A stretch of 64,000 nt of DNA from Leptospira sp. B5-022 (GTDB taxonomy: Bacteria > Spirochaetota > Leptospiria > Leptospirales > Leptospiraceae): NCBI RefSeq assembly GCF_000347035.1, contig NZ_ANIJ01000038.1:1-64000 (forward strand), in the 5' to 3' direction. Of the stretch, positions 37,940 to 46,889 are shown piece by piece. How positions within the stretch are numbered: the first letter of the stretch is position 1; every line of letters starts with the position of its first letter. Position numbers and translations under genes: made by a program. The notes beneath the pieces were generated by a model. It saw nothing but the letters and a program-made list of their open reading frames with translations. It made no database searches and was not told the DNA's origin.

Positions 37940-39028
37940 ATGGAACAAACGAAAAAGAAATACGCGTTGAAGACCACAATCTTCTTATTTGCGACTCCGA
38001 TCATCGGAGTTATCGGGACGGGTGCCTTATTATTTACCAGAGGCATTCCTTTAAACACATGGCTTGTGTATCTATTTATGACGGCAGCAACCGGGCTTGC
38101 AATCACCGGGGGATACCACCGTCTGTTTTCGCATAGAGCTTATAAAGCTTCTCTGCCGGTAAAACTTTTTTATATTCTTTTCGGAGCGGCTGCGTTCCAA
38201 CAATCCGTGATCGAATGGAGTTCCGATCACAGGATACACCACAGATACGTAGACAAGGAAGAAGATCCTTATGCGATCACAAAAGGTTTCTGGTATGCTC
38301 ATATTCTTTGGTTATTCGAGAATCGAGATCACAGAACCCCAGTTAACGTAAACGATCTTTACGAAGACAAATGGGTGAAATTCCAAGACGATCATTATTA
38401 TCCGATCGCAATCTTTATGGGATTTCTTTTCCCCACTCTTCTTTGTGCTCTTTGGGGAGATGCATTAGGCGGACTGTTATTGGCGGGATCTTTAAGAATT
38501 GCGATCAACCACCACATGACATTCTTCATCAACTCCTTGGCTCACTACAAAGGTGCTCAACCTTTCTCCGACAAACATACTGCCAAGGACAATTGGATTA
38601 TCGCTTTATTCACTTTTGGAGAAGGATATCATAACTTCCACCATGAGTTCCAAGCCGATTACCGAAACGGTATTCGTTGGTACGATTACGATCCTACCAA
38701 ATGGCTCATCGATACGTTCGCATTTTTCGGTTTGGCTAGCGATAGAAAGACCATCTCCGACGAACAGATCCTTCGCAAAAAGATGGTGATGGAAGAGAAG
38801 GCTTTACGTGAAAAACTGGAATCCAAGTCCGAAACCTTAAGCCAAGGATTCGAAGAAAGATTAGAGGCTCTGCGTAATTCCGTTCAGGAAACGCAAGCCA
38901 AACTTATCAATTTGAGATCCGTGAAAGAAGAAGTCGGCAAAAAGGCCGTAAAGGAAGCTAAGTCCGATTTCAAAGTGGCATTGAACACTTGGAAAAGATT
39001 CGTTTCCGGAGACCTAGCGCCGGTTTGA
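37940..39028 (+). CDS. Acyl-CoA delta-9 desaturase with C-terminal coiled coil
   Basis: From ATG 37940 (GGGA ribosome site upstream) the product is 362 residues. The three histidine boxes of membrane di-iron desaturases are HRLFSH (60-65), HRIHH (97-101) and HNFHH (231-235), with several hydrophobic segments between; it would introduce a cis double bond into a saturated acyl-CoA. Residues 274-345 form an added Glu/Lys-rich coiled coil (ILRKKMVMEEKALREKLESK and onward) not part of the core family, perhaps for oligomerisation or partner binding. A terminator follows 26 bases after the stop. Confidence 0.9.
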   Translation: MEQTKKKYALKTTIFLFATPIIGVIGTGALLFTRGIPLNTWLVYLFMTAATGLAITGGYHRLFSHRAYKASLPVKLFYILFGAAAFQQSVIEWSSDHRIHHRYVDKEEDPYAITKGFWYAHILWLFENRDHRTPVNVNDLYEDKWVKFQDDHYYPIAIFMGFLFPTLLCALWGDALGGLLLAGSLRIAINHHMTFFINSLAHYKGAQPFSDKHTAKDNWIIALFTFGEGYHNFHHEFQADYRNGIRWYDYDPTKWLIDTFAFFGLASDRKTISDEQILRKKMVMEEKALREKLESKSETLSQGFEERLEALRNSVQETQAKLINLRSVKEEVGKKAVKEAKSDFKVALNTWKRFVSGDLAPV

Positions 39029-39053
39029 TATTATTCCCAGTACCTGATCCATT

Positions 39054-39077
39054 GCCCTCCTTCGGGAGGGCTTTTTT
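39054..39077 (+). terminator. Terminator downstream of the desaturase
   Basis: GCCCTCC and GGAGGGC form a perfect 7-bp GC stem around TTCG and are followed by a run of six T, a textbook plus-strand rho-independent terminator. Confidence 0.9.
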
Positions 39078-39631
39078 CGTATTACACTCCACCGCCATCC
39101 GGCTTTTTTGGAACTCCTACATTATATTCTTTTCGACTCCGGGGGGCGACTCCTGACTTCGTCAGGACCGAGCTCTACGCTCCAATCAGCGAAGCACCAT
39201 TACCCTTTTTTAATTTAGTAACTTGTGTTATTCGCCATGGTGCATCGCCGGATTTACGCTACGATCTCTGTCGCTTTACTAATTCATGTTCATTATCTTT
39301 CTTATCATTTTTTTTCTTTAGCAGCTTTGCGTGTAATACTTTGTGTGCTCCGTGAACTCTGTGCGAAACTTGTTTGTACATTTTCGGTTCGCGCAGAGAT
39401 CACAGAGGTTTTACATCCGCGGCAAGGATGCGAAGGGCGTAAGTCCGGTTTACCGGATGAGCGCGAATGCGCGAACCCGTAGCAGCCTGGTCCGAAGGAG
39501 CCGCCCAACGGAAAGAACGTTACGGAAGTGATCCAACCATTTGTAACTGATCTATTTTGTTAACCTTGTCTCGGGTTTGTAGAGTGTAGTGAAGAGAAAA
39601 AACTCTATTTGTGACATTCTATTTCTGCAGG
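39078..39631. other. Repeat-rich intergenic region without a gene
   Basis: This 554-base gap holds a palindrome variant TTTTGGAACTCCTACA (39106-39121), a right-arm-like copy at 39338-39367 (ending GAACTCTGTGCGAA) and a left-arm-like copy at 39388-39411 (TTCGCGCAGAGATCACAGAG), so the repeat arms are in outward order here. A separate GC-rich structured block at about 39418-39530 has hairpins TCCGG-TTTA-CCGGA (39444-39457) and GCGC-GAAT-GCGC (39461-39472). Short frames through it look non-coding. Confidence 0.6.
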
Positions 39632-40537
39632 TCAGAAATGATTTCCGCCCCCGTTAGGATCTCCTAATTGAGACACATCCACTTCTACTTTCAATTTATG
39701 TTTCCCACCTCCGAATAAGATCCCTTTCAAAGGAGAAACATCGGAAAAATCCCGACCCACAGAAGTGTGAATATACTCGCCTGTGATCGCCTTTCCGTTT
39801 GTAGGATCAAAATCGAACCAACCTTCGCCAGGGCAATACACGGAGATCCAAGCATGGGTTGCATCACTTCCCCTCAACTTAGGTTTTCCCGGAGGAGGAT
39901 ACGTTTCTATGTAACCGGATACATATTTGCAAGGCAGACCCATAGAACGAAAAGCAGCTACGGAAAGATGAGTGAAGTCTTGGCAAACTCCTTCTTTTTT
40001 TTCTAAAACTTCGTCCAAAGGTGTATAAATATTCGTGCTGCCTGCCTTAAAATTAAAATCTTCTCTGAATCGTTTTACATATTCCAAAACGGCTTCCTGA
40101 TAGGGACGGTCCATTGGCAGATATTTTTCCAAAAAATTCTTATAAGAAACATTACGACTCACAAAGGAAGAATCTCCTACGAATTCCATTGCTTCCAGAT
40201 CTTCCTTTTCGGTAACGGTTTTCAATTTTTGTAATATTTCAAAGGCCGAGATCCCGATACGATCTTTTTTCTTTTCCGGCTCGGAAGTAAAAACTTTCGC
40301 CTCAGCAGTTACGGATAAAATATTATGTGGAGTTTCCACAGCGAAAGAATATACGGTATTCCCGAAGTAATCCGTTCTGAATTCCGTATATTTAGGTTTA
40401 GGAAATATTTCTATCCGAAACTCTCTGCAAATCTGTCTCTCATTGGATGTAGGACAAAGATGCGCCAGATTTAAACAGTGAGAAACTTCCTTCTCATAAG
40501 TATAATGGGTAAGGTGTCGAACGGAATACTCAGCCAT
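39632..40537 (-). CDS. Transglutaminase-like protein (second ligase module)
   Basis: From ATG 40537 the product is 301 residues. An N-terminal beta domain (MAEYSVRHLTHYTYEKEV) typical of bacterial transglutaminase-like proteins precedes the catalytic core: Cys-185 in EGVCQDFTH, His-228 in DATHAW and Asp-244 in FDFDPTNG. Such proteins act as peptidases or amide-forming enzymes; here the neighbour is an ATP-grasp/alpha-E fusion, the recurring partner of this family. The start lies eight bases inside the upstream gene, so translation is coupled. It is the last gene of the run. Confidence 0.88.
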   Translation of the reverse strand: MAEYSVRHLTHYTYEKEVSHCLNLAHLCPTSNERQICREFRIEIFPKPKYTEFRTDYFGNTVYSFAVETPHNILSVTAEAKVFTSEPEKKKDRIGISAFEILQKLKTVTEKEDLEAMEFVGDSSFVSRNVSYKNFLEKYLPMDRPYQEAVLEYVKRFREDFNFKAGSTNIYTPLDEVLEKKEGVCQDFTHLSVAAFRSMGLPCKYVSGYIETYPPPGKPKLRGSDATHAWISVYCPGEGWFDFDPTNGKAITGEYIHTSVGRDFSDVSPLKGILFGGGKHKLKVEVDVSQLGDPNGGGNHF

Positions 40538-43046
40538 AAGGTCCCCCCAATCTGACTTGGTTTTCCACATATCGGAAGTATTTCGTAGCGACTGCGTCGG
40601 AGACCGATTTCAATTGCGTAAGGATATCTTCCAGCCATCTGCGAAGCCCTCCTGCAGGATCCGCATACTCGAAAATACGTTTTGCATCCTCTTCACCGAA
40701 TCTGACGAGAACATCCCTGAGTCTTTGGATCTCTTCGGAAATTTCTTCGTCCTTTCCAGAAGAAGAGAATAATGTATTCTCTCTCAATCTTTCCAATTGG
40801 AACGCAAGCGAACGCGGGTTACTTTCGTCGAAGATCAGAATATCCACGACCGATTCCGCTTCTATTCTATACTTATAACGTCTTCTATAAGTGATCCGTA
40901 TATCGTTCACATTCAAAAGACTTTCGAACATACTTTTATTATACAAGGAAGCTCTTTCCATCGTAGAAAGTATAAGTCTAACTAAGAACTGTGCTCTCTC
41001 CAATCTTTTTCCCATATCCAGGAAGAAGTATCCAGTTTCACGACTCATACTTTCATTCGCAAGTCCGGAAAGAGAAGCGAACAGATTCACAAGTTTTTGC
41101 AGGTATTCCAATACTTCATCGTAACTCGAATTTCCGGGAGCTTCGGATTCCAACCTGGAGATCAAATAACGTGTATCGTCTGAGATCCTATCCCGGACCG
41201 CCTTAGTGGTTCCGACAAAAAAGTTCAGATCGTGGCGGATACTTCCGGAAGCATAAGGAGAAGTCGCCAATTGGAATATTTTCTCCCGAATAGTATCCAA
41301 AGAATCCAATCCGTTTGTTTCGAAAAATCCAAGACTATATCCCGAAAGTTGGTCCAGAATACCGAGCAACATGGAGAACTGTTCCTTCTCATAGGATTCT
41401 TCCGCTTCCAGAATCTTGTGTACCGTTTCTCTTAGGAGCCTCGTCATATTTTCCGCACGTTCCGCATAACGTCCCATCCAGAACATATTGTCTGCGACCC
41501 TGCTCGGTATACCGGAACCTTTTCTTTTGATCGGTATTCTTCCGATCTGTCCGGGAAGAAGACTGAATTCCTTCTTCTCTTCGGATGCTAAGATCCAAAG
41601 ATCTTTGGAAATGGCTCCTCTTTGGTTAGTAATGATCAGTTCGTCCGCTTTGGGAGAGACTCTCACAAGTCCTCCGGGCATAGAAGTGTATCCGTTCTCG
41701 GAAAGACAGGTAAAAGTCCTCAAAACAGACTTACCTATCAGAAGTTCCTCGGAATCTCCTGAAAAAATTGGGCAAGTGGAACCGGCGAGTATTTCCTGGG
41801 CCACATAACGTTCCGGCCTTGCTTCCACCCTGGCCCTCAATTCCGACATTTCTTTTTCCTTAAGTGTGGAAAGGAAAGCAGAAGAATCCAAAGGAGAACG
41901 GATCGCCGGTTTGATCGTATACTTATGAGGATTGGAGAATACTTCATTCCGGGAATTTTCATCCCCCATCCAAAGAGTAGAAACATTCGGAAGGATTAGA
42001 TCTTCTCCCAAATAAAATTTACATAAGTTTGGAAGATATGCGTGGATGGCCCGATTCTCCAGAAACCCGGAACCGATAGGATTGGCAACCATGACATTCC
42101 CCGCTCGAACCGCACCCAAAATACCGGGAACTCCCAAAAGAGAATCTCCCTTTAATTCTAGGGGATCCATGTACCAGTCATCCACCCGACGAAAGATCAC
42201 ATCCACCTGCTGCAGACCCTCTATCGTTTTCAAAAATACCTTATTGTCCCTTACTGTCAGGTCCTCGGCTTGAGCCAAAATATAACCGAGATAACCGGCA
42301 AGATATGCATGTTCGAAATAGGTTTCGTTCCCGGGGCCTGGCGTTAGAAGAATGGTAAGCGGTTCTCGATCTCGATTCGGAGAAAATGAATTTAAAGTTT
42401 TTCTTAATGCTCTGAAATATAAAGCGACTCTATGGACTTGAGAATCGCGATATAAAGAAGGAAAAATACGGGAAAGAACGATCCTATTTTCCAAAGCGTA
42501 TCCCGAACCGGAAGGAGCCTGGACCCGATCTCCTATCACATAAAAATTCCCTTGGTTGTCCCTACTGATATCCGTTGCCAAAAATGCCAAACGGAAATTG
42601 GTAAAATCATAAACCGGAGCGCATGCTCTTAAAAAACCTCCGGATTGGAACAAAACCTCATGAGGAATTTTTTTTTCGTATAAGGATCTTTTAGGACCGT
42701 AGACATCCTTTAGAATTTCATTAAGTAGTTCGGATCTTTGGGCAAGACCTCTTTCGATACCATCCCATTCTTTGCTATCCATGAGAAGAGGAAAAAGATC
42801 CAATCCCCAAACCCTTTCTCTCTCGTCCCCGTAAACATTATACGTTACTCCGCTTTCCTTCAGGATACGAAGGCTATCTTCTTTGCGTCTCCTTAATTCG
42901 GCTCCGCCCAAATGATTCAGACTGCGAATTAAGAATTCGTATTTTTCCCTGGACTTGCCGTCGGGGAGGCATAGCTCGTCATAGACTCCAGGAGCAGGTG
43001 TATATCCGGAAAGAAGATTTGCTGCTTGGGAAGTTCTCTGATTCAT
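40530..43046 (-). CDS. Circularly permuted ATP-grasp / alpha-E fusion protein
   Basis: An 838-residue protein made of two domains that are separate genes further upstream in this window. Residues about 1-495 are a circularly permuted ATP-grasp type 2 domain (old DUF404/DUF407): SGVTYNVYGDERERVWGLDLFP, VAPSGSGYALENRIVL-like QAPSGSGYALENR, and MVANPIGSGFLENRAI. From about 505 (GIPSRVADNMFWMGRYAERAENMTRLLR) to the end is an alpha-E domain (old DUF403). The ATP-grasp part should activate a carboxylate with ATP to make an amide bond; the substrate is unknown. It begins 33 bases after the TonB-dependent receptor gene ends. Confidence 0.9.
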   Translation of the reverse strand: MNQRTSQAANLLSGYTPAPGVYDELCLPDGKSREKYEFLIRSLNHLGGAELRRRKEDSLRILKESGVTYNVYGDERERVWGLDLFPLLMDSKEWDGIERGLAQRSELLNEILKDVYGPKRSLYEKKIPHEVLFQSGGFLRACAPVYDFTNFRLAFLATDISRDNQGNFYVIGDRVQAPSGSGYALENRIVLSRIFPSLYRDSQVHRVALYFRALRKTLNSFSPNRDREPLTILLTPGPGNETYFEHAYLAGYLGYILAQAEDLTVRDNKVFLKTIEGLQQVDVIFRRVDDWYMDPLELKGDSLLGVPGILGAVRAGNVMVANPIGSGFLENRAIHAYLPNLCKFYLGEDLILPNVSTLWMGDENSRNEVFSNPHKYTIKPAIRSPLDSSAFLSTLKEKEMSELRARVEARPERYVAQEILAGSTCPIFSGDSEELLIGKSVLRTFTCLSENGYTSMPGGLVRVSPKADELIITNQRGAISKDLWILASEEKKEFSLLPGQIGRIPIKRKGSGIPSRVADNMFWMGRYAERAENMTRLLRETVHKILEAEESYEKEQFSMLLGILDQLSGYSLGFFETNGLDSLDTIREKIFQLATSPYASGSIRHDLNFFVGTTKAVRDRISDDTRYLISRLESEAPGNSSYDEVLEYLQKLVNLFASLSGLANESMSRETGYFFLDMGKRLERAQFLVRLILSTMERASLYNKSMFESLLNVNDIRITYRRRYKYRIEAESVVDILIFDESNPRSLAFQLERLRENTLFSSSGKDEEISEEIQRLRDVLVRFGEEDAKRIFEYADPAGGLRRWLEDILTQLKSVSDAVATKYFRYVENQVRLGGPYG

Positions 43047-43079
43047 CTTCCGAGAGACATTTTCACCCCCCGTCGGATT

Positions 43080-45503
43080 TTAATCCAGCTTTAAAGTAGC
43101 TCCGATATTGATTTGTCTATATGGCCCTTGTTGGATCCCCACTGGAAGTCTTCCGGAAATATACACTCGATCTTCTAAATTTTTTCCGTTTACGAAAACG
43201 GACCATCTTCCTCCGGGAGCTTCGTATCCGAAATCAGCATTCCAAATCCCGTATGCCGGAACCACCCCTTGGCTCCCGTCCGTACTTTGGTTTTTCGTAT
43301 TCTGGAGATCGGAATATTGTTTATCAAAATATTGGTATTCCACTCTTGCGTAAAATCCGGAAGGGTTTTTGACTCCGATTGCTCCTATAAAAACATTCAT
43401 AGGAACGTATGGCAGATAATTCCCGTTCGTGTTCACCTTGATCAAATTTCCTGTCGAATTGATCTCATACAGCGGTTGGTTAGTGATACTCACAGTACCA
43501 TCCGCATTCTGCACTGTTCCTACAGGAACGTAAGTGGTTGAGATTGCCTTCGTATAAGAATAAGTAAATTCAAGAGGAATTTCCCATCTCGACTCGGCGA
43601 ATTTCCCGAAGTCAAAAACGAAGTTACTTTCCACACCCCTGTTTACGGATCTCCCCGCATTAACCGGGACGGCCCCGAGTCCGGAGCCCGCTTCATTCGT
43701 ATTTACGATTTGATTCGAAAAATATAATGCATACGTGCTGATCTGAGTATAGAAGTAACGGGTGATGTTTCCCCTAAAACCTGTTTCGTAGTTATTGGAT
43801 CTTTCGGCACTGAGTTTATAACCTAAACCTAATGCGGGGTTTTGTACCGTAGAGAATGTAGGCGGAGAAAACGCTGTGTGAGCTCCCGCAAACCAAATAA
43901 ATCTCTCCGTAATATCGAATGTGAGACCGATTCCGGGAAGAACCACCTTTGTATAAGTCTCGTTTGCATCATTCACTAAAATGGATTGGCCCACAGTATT
44001 CGCATATCCCTTGGTCACATCATCCGCAGTTGCAAGTCTCCGATGAGTATATACACCTTGGAAGATATGTTCGTAACGAACTCCGGGGATCACCTTGAAC
44101 TTGTCGGTGACCTTAATAGAATCTTGTACATACAAAGCATAAGCTCTTGCATTCCGATTTTGCCTTTGTGTGGTAACCCCTTTTGTAAGAGTGGGATAAG
44201 GAAATACGTTATTTGCAGCATTTACGGATTCGTAATGCATTCTCGCACCGAAAGCGATCTCATGGTCTAAACCGAACGTATTAAATTTACCTTCTATTTT
44301 AGTCTCCAGACCTCCCGTCTTAAAGAAAGAATGTCTATTCGGAGTGGAATTTAACATGTAAATCACGTCTCCGGGCTGGTTCCCAATAATATCGGGCGCA
44401 TACACACCGAACGCATTCTCGGGTGGTCTTGCAGGAAAACCGAATTCGGTCATATTATTATAAGAATAGGATTGCTGACGAAACAAGAAACCCACATTGC
44501 TCCAATACGCTCTTGTGATCATTTTCCAATTTTCATTAAACGTATGATCGTGACCGATAACCGCAGCTTGCCTTTCGATCGACTTTTGGTCGTAACGAGC
44601 GGGATTGATCCTAGGGTTTTTCCAATACAAACCTTGGGTCAGTCCCAAATAAGTGGATTGCGCCTCTTGCTGATAGGATTGGTATTTTAGAAAAATGGAA
44701 TCCTTCTCTCCTAACTTCTGGATCAACTTCAAGTTCAGATCGTTTACTTTAAAACCTTGGTAATCCCGAAAACCGTTCCCTTGGTTACGCATATACGAAA
44801 TATCGTAACCTGTATTCGTAGTTTGGTTGGTCCCACCGTACTGCAAAAGACTAGACGCATAACCGTTTGTTCCACCGATCACTTTGGCACTAAACGTAGG
44901 TTTTTCCGGAGGTTTACGGGTCACATAATTGACGATACCGCCTAAAGTGGTCGGTCCAAAAAGAATAGAGCCGGAACCTTTCACAACTTCTACTCTTTCC
45001 ATTCGATCAATATGAGGAACAAAATAACTTTCAGGTTGCCCATAAGGACTTAATGAAGTAAATACTCCGTCCTCTAAGATAAGAGTTTTTCTAGATTCCT
45101 CGTTACTCACTCCCCTGAACGCGATATTCGGAGTAAGACCCGCTGCATCTTGGTAGCGGATGGTAGCGCCCGGAACCCTGCGTAGGGCTTCCATTGAATC
45201 GACCGGATTTGTTTCTTTTAATATCTTTTTACCGATCACATTCGCAGAACCCGGGATTTTTTTGATATCATCGTCCTTCGAACCGATCACATTGATCTGA
45301 CCGCTTTCCAAAAATCTCCTTTTTTTTTCCGCAAGAGTCTCCTCTTGTTTGGATGTTTCTTTTTTGGGACCTTCCTCTTTTTCGAGCTCCGAAGGGTAAG
45401 GTTCGTTCGTTCCGGCATTTCCGCTCGGCTGGGAGAAAAGGAGAGAATTAGAAAAAATGAAAATACATAAAATAAGAAAAGAACGGAATCGTTTTATTAA
45501 CAT
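43080..45503 (-). CDS. TonB-dependent outer-membrane receptor, probable iron(-chelate) uptake
   Basis: An 807-residue protein with signal peptide (cut near LLFS), a Glu/Lys-rich linker, a plug domain from about residue 70 (INVIGSKDDD, SMEALRRVPGATIRYQDAAG, NIAFRGVSNEESRKTLILEDG, VEVVKGSGSILFGPTTLGGIVNYVT) and a long barrel. The plug is of the FecA/siderophore-receptor type. The protein ends INIGATLKLD, without the usual terminal aromatic. Ligand unknown; its operon partner is the imelysin lipoprotein, whose stop overlaps its start (TAATG), a pairing I associate with LruB and a FecA-like receptor in pathogenic Leptospira. Confidence 0.92.
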   Translation of the reverse strand: MLIKRFRSFLILCIFIFSNSLLFSQPSGNAGTNEPYPSELEKEEGPKKETSKQEETLAEKKRRFLESGQINVIGSKDDDIKKIPGSANVIGKKILKETNPVDSMEALRRVPGATIRYQDAAGLTPNIAFRGVSNEESRKTLILEDGVFTSLSPYGQPESYFVPHIDRMERVEVVKGSGSILFGPTTLGGIVNYVTRKPPEKPTFSAKVIGGTNGYASSLLQYGGTNQTTNTGYDISYMRNQGNGFRDYQGFKVNDLNLKLIQKLGEKDSIFLKYQSYQQEAQSTYLGLTQGLYWKNPRINPARYDQKSIERQAAVIGHDHTFNENWKMITRAYWSNVGFLFRQQSYSYNNMTEFGFPARPPENAFGVYAPDIIGNQPGDVIYMLNSTPNRHSFFKTGGLETKIEGKFNTFGLDHEIAFGARMHYESVNAANNVFPYPTLTKGVTTQRQNRNARAYALYVQDSIKVTDKFKVIPGVRYEHIFQGVYTHRRLATADDVTKGYANTVGQSILVNDANETYTKVVLPGIGLTFDITERFIWFAGAHTAFSPPTFSTVQNPALGLGYKLSAERSNNYETGFRGNITRYFYTQISTYALYFSNQIVNTNEAGSGLGAVPVNAGRSVNRGVESNFVFDFGKFAESRWEIPLEFTYSYTKAISTTYVPVGTVQNADGTVSITNQPLYEINSTGNLIKVNTNGNYLPYVPMNVFIGAIGVKNPSGFYARVEYQYFDKQYSDLQNTKNQSTDGSQGVVPAYGIWNADFGYEAPGGRWSVFVNGKNLEDRVYISGRLPVGIQQGPYRQINIGATLKLD

Positions 45504-46777
45504 TAATCTCCGTCCCCTCCTGGTCCACCGGAAACCGGACTCGAGCCTGTTAATGCGGCTAATTCAGTATTCAAAATTATTAATAGTTCATCTAATTCTT
45601 TGATACAGGCTTTGATCGCGATAAAATTCGCGGTATTAGAACTTCCCCAAGCGCCGGATGGATCGGAAGGAGAGAGGGAAGGAGTTATATCCCCCAGATG
45701 TTCTTCTAATTCCGCGATCTCTTCCTTAATTTCCTCATCCAATTTAGGACTATAGAACTTTACATAATCTCCAAGTCCCGCACCCGTTCCGTTCCCAGTA
45801 TAGATCGCTTTAAAAATGCTTAAATTATCTATCAAATTCTGGAAAGATTGCCCCGAAAATCTGGACTCTGCCCGATCCGGCTTGGAAGAAGAACCGTTTC
45901 CTCCGCCGGAAAGTCCGGCAGGAATTTCCAGTTTTCCATCTTTCATAGTTGTAAGAAGTTGGACTGCTCCTGCAAAAACAGCGTCTAACGCAGCTCCCGA
46001 ACTGGGAAAGGCGCTGGAAGTTCCGCTACCTGCAGTCGCAAGCTGTGTTCCAAGGGGATTGGAACCGTTCTCGTCCCAGGCAGCCGTCACATTCTGTACA
46101 TGCCCGCTATATTCTAAAACTAAGGCTCTTAAGAGTGCAGCTCTTCCATTCGGAGCGGAAGGAAAATCGGAACAATTTGGCTCCGTCCCCCTGTTCACTC
46201 CGGCTCTGCTAAAAAGAATATATTCGATCGCACTGATACCTTTGGCCTTATTTTTCATCTGACCAATGGCTTGCTGTGCATCAGAAAGATCTCCGACAGT
46301 AAACGTATCCAAATCATCCAACTCAGTCGTGTTAGGCGAAGATTCCATTAGATAATTGATCAGAAAAGGATCCATCCTAGAAAAGTAAGCAAGAGTAGTC
46401 CCGAAACGGAACGGTTCCACTTTTTTCAGATCGGATTTATGTGCGATCCAAGCGGCCTGCGCGGAATCTAAAGAATCGGAAGCGCAAAGATCATTCGTTG
46501 CATTTACAAGCGCCAATCTACTCGCTTCTAAATTTACAAAAAGTGGAGGAATGATATTATTTCCTAAATTCTGCAAAAGAGATCTAGGATCGAATGAATT
46601 GAACATCTGATAGAAATATCCATTCGTATTCGCTGCAGTGGATGCGGAGTTTTTATGAGAACAAGAAATAAGAATAGAAAGTACCGAGATACTTAGAAAG
46701 ATCCATAGCCTAAGGATCAGGTTTTTCGTCCGGAAAAACCTGCCGAATTGTTCGCTTTTACTAGAATTTTGTCGCAT
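45503..46777 (-). CDS. lruB: Imelysin-like lipoprotein, LruB homologue
   Basis: A 424-residue protein with a long basic N-terminus, hydrophobic stretch and lipobox LISC (Cys-39). The imelysin fold is recognised from AWIAHKSDLKKVEPFRFG (109-126), a typical first block, and GISAIEYILFSR (180-191) at the place of the family's GxHxxE motif; here the His is Ser-182, while Glu-185 is kept. Imelysins bind or regulate iron in the periplasm. A Fur-box-like palindrome lies 73 bases upstream, and the ribosome site GAGGGG is close. The name LruB is by similarity in layout and neighbour, from memory. Confidence 0.75.
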   Translation of the reverse strand: MRQNSSKSEQFGRFFRTKNLILRLWIFLSISVLSILISCSHKNSASTAANTNGYFYQMFNSFDPRSLLQNLGNNIIPPLFVNLEASRLALVNATNDLCASDSLDSAQAAWIAHKSDLKKVEPFRFGTTLAYFSRMDPFLINYLMESSPNTTELDDLDTFTVGDLSDAQQAIGQMKNKAKGISAIEYILFSRAGVNRGTEPNCSDFPSAPNGRAALLRALVLEYSGHVQNVTAAWDENGSNPLGTQLATAGSGTSSAFPSSGAALDAVFAGAVQLLTTMKDGKLEIPAGLSGGGNGSSSKPDRAESRFSGQSFQNLIDNLSIFKAIYTGNGTGAGLGDYVKFYSPKLDEEIKEEIAELEEHLGDITPSLSPSDPSGAWGSSNTANFIAIKACIKELDELLIILNTELAALTGSSPVSGGPGGDGD

Positions 46778-46849
46778 AGTCCCCTCGAAACTGGGCTCTT
46801 TGTCTTGAGAATCAGAATTAATTCCCCAGGACTGGCGGCAACTGTTTTT

Positions 46850-46864
46850 TGAGATTTGTTCTCA
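46850..46864. promoter_or_regulatory. Fur-box-like palindrome upstream of lruB
   Basis: TGAGATTTGTTCTCA is a 7-1-7 inverted repeat (TGAGA-N5-TCTCA) differing from the TGAGAATNATTCTCA form of the Fur box at two positions. It stands in the 112-base gap before lruB, the only regulatory gap in the middle of the seven-gene run. A half-site TTGAGAAT recurs at 46805-46812. Confidence 0.55.
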
Positions 46865-46889
46865 CAAACCGGAATTGATATATCTTATC

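Noticed and set aside
37684..38106. Minus-strand frame between pyrE and the desaturase
   Set aside because: It overlaps both pyrE's beginning and the desaturase's conserved first histidine box in other frames; composition is not protein-like.
39420..39510. tRNA-like fold in the GC-rich block
   Set aside because: Short hairpins exist, but no acceptor stem, T-arm sequence or anticodon arm in correct spacing could be made.
45816..46262. 148-codon plus-strand frame opposite lruB
   Set aside because: Antisense shadow of the lipoprotein gene; no start signal and no recognisable domain.
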